Source: Panicum virgatum (Eukaryota > Streptophyta > Magnoliopsida > Poales > Poaceae). Taken from it: a stretch of 64,000 bases of DNA. The notes below the pieces were generated by a model. The model saw nothing but the letters and a program-made list of their open reading frames with translations, had not been told where the DNA came from and made no database searches. Made by a program: the position numbers and the translations under genes. The DNA is taken from positions 68,508,960-68,572,959 of the forward strand of contig NC_053147.1 in NCBI RefSeq assembly GCF_016808335.1, read 5' to 3'. Numbering within the stretch: position 1 is the first letter of the stretch; the number at the start of each line of letters is the position of its first letter. Shown in pieces: positions 55,701 through 64,000 of the stretch.

Positions 55701-55961
55701 CCAATTGTGGAACAATGCGGTCCTGTGGCTTATCGGTTGAATCTTCCAGCAAATCTTTCTGCAGTTCATGACATCTTCCATGTATCACAACTCAGAATGT
55801 GCCTTAGAGTTCCGACTGAAGTTGTTGAAAGTGACTCGATTCAATTAGAGTCTGATCTCACTTATCTTGAGCATCCTATCAAGATTATTGATCGCAAGGA
55901 TCGAGTTACTCGTCGCACCACCAACCGATTCTACAAAGTTCAATGGAGCAATCACTCCTAA
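52707..55961 (+). CDS. pol polyprotein of the Tekay element
   Basis: An open frame of 1,084 codons. Aspartic protease DSGASHTF near residue 17; reverse transcriptase with [19 protein letters not shown] near 231 and the catalytic [11 protein letters not shown] near 328; RNase H with [12 protein letters not shown] and [10 protein letters not shown]; integrase zinc finger (H-x-H ... CDICRRVK), and catalytic D-D-E near 758, 820 and 857 with the last two separated by 35 residues (SDRGSQF ... [10 protein letters not shown]). The C-terminal part is a chromodomain ([21 protein letters not shown]) that is cut by a TAA at 55,959-55,961; its remainder EEATWEKEEF continues in frame behind the stop. Start as a separate ORF is an artefact of the gag stops. 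The core enzymes look intact, but expression is doubtful with gag broken. Confidence 0.88.
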   Translation: MMAGTFSVNHCPVTVLFDSGASHTFISQACVERLNLQEIQTKRPYAICTPGARLHTHRIIPSVSLELGGKIFQTKPIVLPSQGIDIILGMNWMKEHCVILDTSSRVIRINSPIYGSMDIQLSKLEIPATIIYHLEGIILEVIPVVCEYPDVFPEDLPGMPPDRDIEFVIELQPGTAPISRRPYRMTPSQLAELKVQLQELLDKGFIQPSTSPWGCPALFVKKKDHGLRLCVDYRPLNAVTIKNKYPLPRIDILFDQLARAKVFSKIDLRSGYHQIKIRPVDIPKTAFSTRYGLYEYLVMSFGLTNAPAYFMYLMNSVFMPELDKFVVVFIDDILIYSKNEEEHTHHLHIVLQRLREHQLYAKFSKCDFWLKEVPFLGHVISAEGISVDPSKVQDVLDWEAPTSVPEIRSFLGLAGYYRRFIPEFSRIAKPMTELLKKGAKFYWSAQCEEAFQKSKTLLTSAPILAQPDTTKSFDVYCDASGTGLGCVLMQENRVIAYASRSLKRHEENYPTHDLELAAVFHALKIWRHYLLCSLCNIYTDHKSLKYLFTQTDLNMRQRRWLELIKDYELEVHYHPGKTNVVADALSRKAHCHCISAIPLSESLCYEMEKLNLSIVPHGTLAHLELTPTLRDLIIAAQKQDKGVKEIQRRLSEGDPKVNCFHQDTENVLWFKNRLVVPKNFELRKQILDEAHTSRLSIHPGSNKMYQDLKQRFWWTRMKREIAKYVLECDICRRVKASHLRPAGTLQPLNIPEWKWEDISMDFIVGLPRTQKGYYSIWVVVDRLTKSAHFIPVSTRYSTKIYAELYVERILCLHGIPKTIISDRGSQFTASFWEQLHTCLGTRVIRSSAYHPQTDGQTERINQILEDMLHACVLAYPQKWDQCLPLAEFSYNNSYQESIKMAPFEALYSRRCRTPLNWSETGERTILGPDMVQEAEEQVCLIQANLKIAQSRQKSYADKRRDPLVFKVGDHVYLKVSPWKGMQRFGIKEMLAPRYIGPYPIVEQCGPVAYRLNLPANLSAVHDIFHVSQLRMCLRVPTEVVESDSIQLESDLTYLEHPIKIIDRKDRVTRRTTNRFYKVQWSNHS

Positions 55962-56300
55962 GAAGAAGCTACTTGGGAGAAAGAGGAATTTCTAAGGTCC
56001 AAGTATCCAGACTTTTTAAACGCTCATCCAGGTAATTCGCCTTCGAACCTACTCACCTGTCTTTATTCCTTTATGCCTGAATCTCGGGACGAGATTCTTT
56101 TAAGGGGGGGGAAGGCTGTAACACCCCTCCGAAGAAGAAGCTACTTGGGAGAAAGAGGAATTTCTAAGGTCCAAGTATCCGGACTTTTTAAACGCTCATC
56201 CAGGTAATTCGCCTTCGAACCTACTCACCTATCTTTATTCCTTTATGCCTGAATCTCGGGACGAGATTCTTTTAAGGGGGGAAGGCTGTAACACCCCTAT
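55961..56300 (+). repeat. Tandem duplication of about 170 bp at the polypurine tract/LTR junction
   Basis: The end of the chromodomain region, the polypurine tract and the first 12 bases of the LTR are present twice. Copy 1 runs from about 55,961 to 56,128 with its tract at 56,102-56,116 (eight Gs) and a stub tgtaacacccct at 56,117. Copy 2 runs from about 56,133 into the full right LTR, with its tract at 56,273-56,286 (six Gs). Confidence 0.85.
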
Positions 56301-59300
56301 GTTAATCGTGCTCGCTAATCCCGAGTTAATTCGCTAATCGTGGACTCAAGTTCGTCGTTAGCGCTAATTGTGTTCGCTTAGTAAACATCTACTTAGCGAT
56401 GTTCGATCTCGTTTTTGTCCGTAATCTGAGCTCCAAATCAACTTTCGCTCGAAACAAAAGTTGTAGATCTTTTAATCCTCTACAACTTTTATTTTGGCCA
56501 AATTTCAAGTTGTTACATGAAATTTTGAGTTTCAGTTAACCAAAATCGAGTCAAAATTCCTTAATTTCGATCACTGTGCTCTCCAGTGCCTTTACTGTGA
56601 CGCTCGCCGGCCATACCGACGACTGTGCTCGTCGGCGCCTCCTCCACGCATCGGCCGTCGACGATCCTCGCACGCCGCGCTGTGCGTCCTTATCCGGTCG
56701 CGGTGCCATCTCCATTTTTCCCCTTTCCATCGTCTTCTCCTTCCTCGAGCTCACGTGGAGCCGAGACGAGCTCGAGTCGCCGTCGTTCGTCGCGCCGACC
56801 AACCCTCACCACTCCGCCTCGATTCGCCGCAACCAGAGCCCAGCAGCCTTGCCGTCCATCTCCTCCGCTCCATCCCGTAGCCGTTCAAGCTCCACCACGG
56901 CCGAATCAGGCACCCCCGCCGCGGCCGCCATTGACGTTCTTCGCCGAGCTTCGACCTTTCCGTTGAGCTCCCTTCCCCGGCCATCCTCCGCCCCAAATCG
57001 ACCCGCGGTGAGCTCCCCTACTACCTCCTCTCGCTCTCCGACCCTTTCCCCGCTCAGTTCCGCGGCTACCGCCGCCGAATCGCTGTCGCGCTGCCGTGGC
57101 TGCGCCGCCGCCGCCGCGTGCACGCCGCGGGGTTGCCCTGCGCCCGCTCGTGGGCCACCGTCGCGCGCCCCACAGCCGCAAGCCGCCGCAGACCGCAACC
57201 CCCGCCGCCTCCACCGCCGGCCGGGCCGGAACGGCCGCGCGCCGCCGTTGCCCTGCCTCCGTGCCGCTGCGAGCCGCGCTGCGCGCGCGCCCTGCCACGC
57301 CGTCGCCTAGCGCCGGCCCCGCCGGGCTGCCTGGGCCGCGGCCGGGCCAGGCCGCTGCCGCCGCCGCGGTGTCTGGCCGCCTCGCCGGCCACGGCGTGGC
57401 GCGCGCGGAGCAGAGGAGGGGGGCGGGCCGGGCTCGCTGACGGGTGGGCCCCGGCTATGAGCCCCCCCTCTTTATGTTTTTCAATTTTGTTATTTTGTTT
57501 CTATTCCGGGTGGAAAATTCATAATTGCCTAGAAATTCACAGGAAAATGCCAAAAATGCCAAACAAATTTTGTTAGGTTTATAAAATCATGATCTTCAGA
57601 GGAAAAATACTTAAGCATGTTTTTTATCACTTTTGCTCTGCTGAAAATTCGGTTTGCGTTAAACCTAGTTTATTTAATGTCGGTAGTTCCATGGCTCTAA
57701 AAATTATGAAAAATTCACAGTCGCTTTCTCCTTTCATGTGTATCCCACTGTAAAAGTTTCATGACCTGTTGCTATGCACTTTTGTGTAGATCTAATTATG
57801 TTCCTTTTACCTTGCTAGGGTTAGTTAAATGCTTTGTTAGCAGCAATTAATGTTGGAAAAAATTCGGTGGCACGCTTTATCGTTATCAAGTTAAGCTGGT
57901 AAATTCTTGTTGCTAGATCATGTATGAAAGTTAGGTTTTGCTTTTATTTTGCCCTAGCTATGCTTTTTCCTTTTAATGTGTTAGTTAATTGTTTCTTGCG
58001 TGTGAAACTTTAGCAAAGCGAGTTTCTGTCTCACTCCTTGCTGCTCTAAGCAAGTTTAGTAGTGTTGTTTTGAAGGAAGCACTTCAGGCTATTTTGAGTT
58101 GATCTTTTCATCGCATCATAAGTGCTCATGCATTGCACTGTGTTCTAATTGTTGCATGGCATATTTTATTCATGTAGACGCTGCGAACGAAACTGTCCAC
58201 GAGCTAGTTGCTGAGCTGGTCTAGGAGACACGAGCAGGAGAGCAGCAGGAGGATGCCGTTGAGCCCGCTCCAGAGGTTTTCGTTAACCCCGCTGACCTGC
58301 AAGGCAAGCCCCGGAGCATAACCATAATTTAAATTATTCAATGTTTATTTAAGTTTTGTGCATTTATGTTCTAGAAGTTGAATGGAGCCATAGTATGCAT
58401 GTTTTCCCTTGGTACCGTGGGCCTATACTAGTATGCAGGTGTCGATAGAAATGCTTTGCTAAATAGGATTTCGGTAGAAGTCGAGTGATTACTGTCACTC
58501 GCGAGTTTAGAATCTTGATCCCTTAGCTTTGGCTTTGATTTGAGTTGATGAGTAAAGGGAATTGGAGACCGAGCGGAAATGAGTAGGAGTATTGGTATGG
58601 AATAGATGAGAAAATGAACTTCCGCGTGTGTCGATTGAGGACCGTATCGTTGTTGGCCCTGATGACCAAGTTTGAACAGTACTAACCACATGCCGGAAGT
58701 AGGAGGTAGTCGACACCGGTAAGCTATTTACCTGATTTGCAACGATACTTTGAATCGCGACCTGCTACTCTGGGAGTGGAATGATGGCGGGTGTTGGATA
58801 GTATGTCGCCTCCGGGTTCTCCGGGAGTTCGCCGTGAGCGACCCTTCACCCGGGTTTTGGCAGTCGTGATTCAGACGTCGGGGTGATGATGGGAACAGTT
58901 GACGTGTGTGGCCCGACGGGGTTTACGCGTGTCGTGTGAGTTAGGTCCACCTTGCAAGGTTAAATCGGATCGATTCGCCGTCTCTCTCGGTTAAGAGAAC
59001 CTTGGTCACTGTGTCACATCGTAGTAAGAAGTGGAATAAGTATTGAAAGGTAACGATGGAATGTTGTATCTGTTGTTCTGAAGATTAATCAGATCTACCA
59101 TGTGTGCTCTGGATGATTAGGCGAACTTAGTTAATACTTGATATACTAACTGGAGTTAAAATATTGAAAGGATTCACTCCTAGCAGCATTTCAGCAAAAG
59201 AACTCCTGAGCCAAAAAGCCTTGCATGTCTAGGTAATGGGCTAAGTATACCCAAGGTCGGGTAAGCCTTGCTGAGTATTAGTATACTCAGGGTTATTGTT

Positions 59301-59612
59301 GTAATCTTTTTTAAGCAGGTTGTGTTCCCGCTGACGTCGAGGAGGTCTGTGCGTCCTGGATTGGACAGCCGCTTCCTCCTGGGTGGACTGTCGAGTGGGC
59401 CCGTCTTCCCCGTGAAGATCGGGCAGGTTGGCATCGCATCGGTGGGCAGGATGTGGAGCTCACCTTGTATCGTCGTCGTAGTTATCGTATTGTATTTCGA
59501 ACTCAGTTTTAAACTTCCGCTGTGCGTTTGAACTCTGTTGTTTGTATTTAAACCTTTTATGTAAAACCTGTGTTGTAAATTAATTTAAAGATTTCTGTAA
59601 GCTGGTATCACC
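56287..59612 (+). repeat. Right LTR of the Tekay element, 3' end missing
   Basis: 3,326 bases starting tgtaacacccctatg and collinear with the left LTR up to ctggtatcacct (59,612-59,613 region). The final 176 bases of the left LTR (from gtgctcgtcttcg) are absent; the sequence switches there to the CACTA terminus. Confidence 0.85.
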
Positions 59613-59935
59613 TCACTACACCAGCTGCAATTTTCTACGAGAGCCAAAGTAATATGCAAGAGTGCTATCACGTACAAAAAAAATAGTAGGCAACAGGCCT
59701 CTCACTTATAATACCATCGACAATACTGTTGTAGTTGATGTTAACACGTGTGACTGTCCTGTCGGGTTTGTTTTCCTTGACCGCACCCCCCCCCCCCCCA
59801 TGAATCATGCTGTGACAATGCTGTTGCGTATTCTGTTCTTACAATTGACAGGCCTGTTGTAGTTGCGGGAGCTACAGAAACCTTTGATTCAATCTTACAA
59901 AATATAAATCGGCTGCACGTGCTTCCGGAGGGGAT

Positions 59936-60000
59936 CGAACAAGCAACCTATCGCTGGAGCCCGATACCCTCACCACGACGCTATCATAATGTGGGTGACC
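59936..60000 (-). repeat. tRNA-like segment (SINE head or relic)
   Basis: On the minus strand tagcgtcgtggtgagggta resembles a pol III box A, and gttcgatccc about 30 bases on is a box B match. There is no complete cloverleaf and I see no downstream SINE body that I can name. Perhaps a truncated SINE inside the CACTA element. Confidence 0.35.
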
Positions 60001-62306
60001 TCGACATAGAAATTATTTTATTTTAACAAGCTGAACAGGCATTCCAATTAGTCAGGCCAAAGCAAAGAGGATTTACTCTTAGATTATCTAAGCATTAAAC
60101 TTTTTATTATTTATTTACATCTGTGTCTTAATTAGTAAAGCTGAAATTCCAAATATGCTATATTAGACCTAATTTGAACCTATTAGAATATTTTCGTAAA
60201 TTTAATGTTGCTTTTATAAATCTACTTTGTATATTTAGATGTTTTAAGTGAAAAGTTGAACCATGATATTTATATATATTTTAAATCTTTTAAAATTCTC
60301 ATGTGATGAAGAACTCTTAACTTTCATTTTTTTTGTTAATTTTGAACATTTTAGAATTTGGTTTGGCGGTCTATGGACCCAGTCTGAAACTGCTCGATGT
60401 TAGCCTGTCCACACCTGCTATAGGGCCGAGCCTAGTAAGAGGAAACTAGATTCGAAATAATTTCAGGCCAGCCCCAGCCCGATCCGACTATTTATTATTT
60501 GAATTATTTTCAACTAAAATAGAGTGAAACCTCTAGGGTGTGGTGTCGTTATTTTTACCGCCAGCTTACCTAGGGATACTTCAAAGTAGGAGATTGTTTG
60601 GTGAGGAATTGCCGTATCTGGAATTGAGCGTAAAACGTAATATCCTACGTTATATTTGCAATGTTGTATATTGCGCTCTACGCTTGGGTGTTGAGTTGCC
60701 CTACTTTAGGCTTGAGCTGATTCTGCCGATTTAAGTACCCCTGCCATCCTTTATATACTCTAAGGGTGGGATACTAGTCGATTACATGCTAGTAGTTAGG
60801 GTAGAGTTTTTGTAGGATTATATATGAATCCTAATTGGAGTCTGACTTTCTATCTTCCTTGCAGATAGTTTCATTGTGATACTCGGAGATCTATCTCTAA
60901 CATGTGGTCCAGCATGAAAAATAACGCTCATGTCTATGTGTGAGTGAGTGCGTGTGTGAGATGCGTGCGCGTGTGTGAAGGTTTAGTATGTTTGAAAAAT
61001 GATTGAATTATTGAATTGAAATTATCATTGCAAGATTCACAAACTATTTGTAACGCATGAATTTAACACGAATTTTTGGTTAAATTTACTTGAGCGATAC
61101 AAATCCTATCGCACTAGACAATATAATATTCCTTTTGCATTAAACTGTTTCACCTATATGTTTATGCAACCATGTATCCTTCTAGAAAATTATTAATAGC
61201 TGTATAGACAGGAAAGATAGATCCAACTCCAATGTCCCTGGCAACATATTATTAAACTTGGACTCCAACTCACAGATTCGGGGTGAAAAAACTTTAGCAA
61301 AAGCAGAGACACGAGAGAAACCACACCCATATCCTTGTGGATGGCGCCAATTGCTAGCGATACAGGGCAATGGAGCACCAATTTCCTCTATTCCCTGCCA
61401 AAATAAATCTCGTTTCCATCCCTAAGAGTTGTGCTCCGAGGGTTTAGGGATACTAACCGCTGTTCCCCGTATATGTGAAGGAAATTTTCTTTTCCCTCCC
61501 TGAGCCGCCCCCCAGAAGTCCTCGAGGTAAGGGACATAAGGGTTTCTTAGAATCGCAACTCTCATCGTCGCACCCTTTGACTCTACCCTGACTCGCATTG
61601 GTGGCGCCTGCGAGGAGATCATCTTCAGTTTTTTTGTCCCGATTGGGTTGATTGCAGGGAGGCGCTGCTTTTTTCCCTCGCTTGGGTTGATTGCAAGGAG
61701 GCACTTTCCTTCCATTGTCCGTCACAGCCACATACTGATTGGAGTTTAGGTGCGTTCCTGAAGTAATTGTTTGATCGAATCCTTTTCTTCTTGGGCATTT
61801 GGTGAATTCTTGTAGCGAGGTATTATTAGATCCTTGTGAATATACAAAATCTCCATTAATTAGATTTCTTTTTCTTGACAGTGATGAATTAAATCTGTGC
61901 ATCAACATATCTAAGTTTTGATAGTTTGTTTGTGTGTAACTTTTACTCTTAAATACAGGCAGATATCAACTGCACATACTTGTTGACCCCATCTCTGAAT
62001 TTGATCACTCGAAGGTCGCTGGGCATCATGTGAGTAAATCTGCCACACAATTGTGTTTTTTTACTAGTACAAATTTGGCATATGCATAACTTCAGATTCT
62101 AGTGGCATTTTGACTAGCTGGGATAGAGTTTAGGTTTTCTTCCCCACCATAATGCAGTTGTATTGGACTTAACCTTACTGCTACCTTTGAATTATTTTTA
62201 TTAATTAATTTTGGAAATTTTACTATTTATGCACATAGAGCAACATTGGACATTTGTTATTATTAATTTCATCCAAATGTTAGATTTGCAAATAACAGAA
62301 GCACCT

Positions 62307-62889
62307 ATGAGCAGGGATCATAGGTGGATGTATGATGATTGGAGTGTTAGTGGTCCTAATTCAAATTGGTGCAAAAAAGCACAAGAATTTGTCAATCTAG
62401 CATTTTCTCGTCCAAGTGCTAATAGTGAAGGAGTGCATTGTCCATGCAACAAGTGTGGTAACTTTAAGAAGCAGAATGAATACAACCTTTCACATCACTT
62501 AGTAAAGAATGGTTTTGTGCAAAATTATTTTGTCTGGACATATCATGGGGAGACTGCCCCAGCAGATGAAGAGTTTGATGATAGGGACCACCTAAATGAT
62601 ATGCTACATGATTTTGCTGATGCTAACCATGCTCAAGAAGCTATGGATGAAGCTGAAGAATTTTACAACTTGTTGGAAGCCTCTGAAAAACCAGTCCATG
62701 ATCACACTAAAGAAACAACCCTCTCTGCAGTAACCCGTTTGATAAATTTCAAGTCTCAATTTAATATTTCTGCAGCTGGTTACAATACACTGATGAAGTT
62801 GATATGTGATCTCCTTCCAGAAAATTCAGTGATTCCAAAAAACTTTAATGAATCAAAGAAAATGCTAAGTACACTACTAGAATCTAAAT
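62307..62889 (+). pseudogene. CACTA transposase gene, N-terminal part only
   Basis: The ATG at 62,307 starts MSRDHRWMYDDWSVSG. The transposase-associated domain follows: NSNWCKKAQEFVNLAFSRPS, then CPCNKCGN (Cys pairs), NLSHHLVKNGFVQNYFVWTYHGE. Next comes the acidic linker and LPENSVIPKNFNESKKMLST. Family members continue into the main TNP2 catalytic domain. Here the frame ends with a stop at 62,889-62,891, shortly after cactactagaa at 62,872, which looks like the end of another CACTA element. Only about 190 residues remain. An in-frame ATG at 62,211 is less likely as start because the family begins M-x-R-x-W-M. Confidence 0.75.
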
Positions 62890-63140
62890 AATACCCGAGC
62901 GTTTTAATACAGTCTGCCATTAACATGTACAGTCGGGAAAGCAAATAGCCAAGAGTATACCGTCGGCCATTTCCCCTCGGCCATCCTTGGTCGGGCATTC
63001 GACCAATAGCTGACGGGATGTCGGCCACTGAGTTCCCAACGGGAAAAACCCAACGGTACATTGTTGGCCATTTTATGACCAGGCTAATAGGTATACGAAC
63101 AATCATTTCATTTCCTGATGGTTTCAATACTCTCGGCATT
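62872..63140 (+). mobile_element. Second, nested CACTA terminus
   Basis: cactactagaatctaaataa begins inside the transposase frame at 62,872. It is followed by repeated subterminal motifs: ccgtcggccattt, cctcggccatcc, gtcggccactg, gttggccattt and ctcggcattt within 250 bases. Clustered short subterminal repeats behind a CACTA end are characteristic of the superfamily. The opposite end is not seen before 64,000, so its length is unknown; the end given marks the motif cluster only. Confidence 0.5.
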
Positions 63141-64000
63141 TGGTCCAAATTTTTAAAATAAAAATATTCTGAACCTTTTAATTTCATATATTACTTATTT
63201 TATTTGTTTTGATGTTTGAGACATTCTGTTGTGGCATTCAATTGTCATGCTCCTGCGTATATTCTGGACATAGGGGAATAGAATACTAAAATGATATAAC
63301 ACTGCTGGAATAAACTTCTCTGCTACATTTGATAAGGTGTAACTTTCATACAATCAAACGTATCTCTTGTTAAGTGAAAGAAATAATACACAAGTAGGTA
63401 AGTACATTTGCCAGATAGTAGTATACAAAATCTACAGAGATAAACACAAATCTATAATTTAAGCTGCTCCTTCTATGAATTGTAGAATCCTTTGTGCTTT
63501 TATCCCGTCTCCATTTGGGACAGATTAATCTGGATTCGGAGGGAAGTAACAATATCAGATTAGACCTCAAACTGATCTGCGGAGAATGAAGTAATTGGAA
63601 TAAGAGATTCGGGAGAAGAGGTAGAAAAAATATTGTATTAGATTATAATAATATGCATACGAAAGCTGCTCTCACCATTCAAGATACGCGTACCCATGTC
63701 CCATCTATATAACATGACGCAAGCACCTAGATCTCAATTCTCAAATGCCCTTGTCTCCCATATGTATCTATGCATGACGCTCCTCTCGAACGAGACATCC
63801 GGCCAACCGACTGCATCTGCAGACTAGTAATTAATGAGGAAAGTGATACAGATCAGACTTCCGATTCCTGATGCAGTGAGGCTAGAATTGGATACCTGCA
63901 GTTGCAGTGAAAGCAGTGGACGTCGTCCTCCTTGCAATGATGGCGCCGGCTCCCGCTACAACGATACTGCTCGGTCGATTTTCAATATGCACGAGCGGCG
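63141..64000. other. Right edge, unassigned
   Basis: AT-rich to about 63,780 without recognised features. At 63,897-64,000, read on the minus strand, one frame is open (VVAGAGAIIARRTT) and meets a consensus donor gcag|gtatcc near 63,896. This could be the end of an exon of a gene lying to the right, but the evidence is thin. Confidence 0.2.

Larger units (their letters stand above)
45562..59612 (+). mobile_element. Ty3-gypsy chromovirus, Tekay/Del type
   Basis: A 14-kb LTR retrotransposon. Left LTR 45,562-49,099, primer binding site, extra ORF, gag, pol in the order protease-RT-RNase H-integrase, chromodomain relic, polypurine tract, right LTR from 56,287. Integrase after RNase H makes it Ty3-gypsy; a C-terminal chromodomain and LTRs above 3 kb point to Tekay/Del. 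The extra ORF ahead of gag recalls rice RIRE3/RIRE8-type elements, as I remember them. The right LTR is cut at 59,612 by the CACTA element. By eye the LTRs differ at about nine of the first 300 bases, so insertion is not very recent. Target duplication cannot be tested because the right end is outside the window. Confidence 0.88.
59614..64000 (+). mobile_element. CACTA (En/Spm-type) transposon, left part
   Basis: Begins cactacaccagctgcaattt at 59,614, directly after LTR sequence, and contains 2.7 kb further in a frame with the transposase-associated domain typical of TNP2-type transposases. The expected 3-base target duplication would be cct (59,611-59,613); the other copy, followed by LTR sequence gtgctcg, is not in the window, so the element continues past the right edge. 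From 59,614 to 62,200 I see a C run (13 Cs near 59,787), a tRNA-like segment and a GT-rich stretch near 60,940-60,980, but no gene. Confidence 0.65.

Noticed and set aside
1..64000. CRISPR arrays, operons, phage or other bacterial systems
   Set aside because: No spaced short repeats, no bacterial gene layout; all recognised genes are plant nuclear genes or plant transposons.

Overview
The window is nuclear DNA of a grass (Poaceae; a panicoid is my guess, the species cannot be fixed from this). The basis is intron-containing plant genes with GC-rich first exons, grass-type tRNA-derived SINEs, many small DNA transposons, and a Tekay/Del-type Ty3-gypsy element with LTRs over 3 kb. Nothing prokaryotic, organellar or CRISPR-like was seen.

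Layout. 1-4.1 kb: a broken F-box gene (1928-3203, +) between two copies of the same 3' flank, so a tandem F-box array runs off the left edge. 5.1-8.2 kb: a minus-strand ARM-repeat protein with a KASH tail ending in VPT (SINE1/SINE2-type nuclear envelope protein). 10.3-12.8 kb: a plus-strand GATA factor with two complete zinc fingers. 14.3-18.05 kb: a ten-exon minus-strand cytosolic O-acetylserine (thiol)lyase, 325 residues, with a 70-bp tandem duplication across one exon/donor junction. 18.5-25.1 kb: a mobile-element zone (a Mutator-type MITE nested in a Stowaway-like MITE, two elements with 3-bp target duplications, a micro-insertion of a LINE tail). 25.7-31.5 kb: a minus-strand G-type lectin receptor kinase whose last coding codons are cut by a TRIM retroelement and whose 2.8-kb intron holds a hAT-type MITE and a Helitron. 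33.2-34.8 kb: a two-exon cytochrome P450 (CYP71 clan) divergent from the kinase. 35-42.7 kb: a strictosidine synthase-like pseudogene fragment, two more Helitrons of the same family and a segmental duplication.

42.7 kb to the end is nested transposons: a broken L1-type LINE (minus), abutted at 45,562 by a 14-kb Tekay chromovirus (extra ORF, degraded gag, almost open pol). Its right LTR is cut at 59,613 by a CACTA element, whose transposase gene is itself cut at about 62,872 by what looks like a second CACTA end.

The host genes do not form a pathway: nuclear envelope, transcription, cysteine synthesis, cell-surface signalling and oxidation are independent functions. The interest lies mainly in how insertions and small duplications alter host genes (kinase C-terminus, lyase splice donor) and in the insertion order, readable from target-site duplications. 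Exon boundaries were placed by hand from GT-AG signals and family knowledge; no alignment or search was run.
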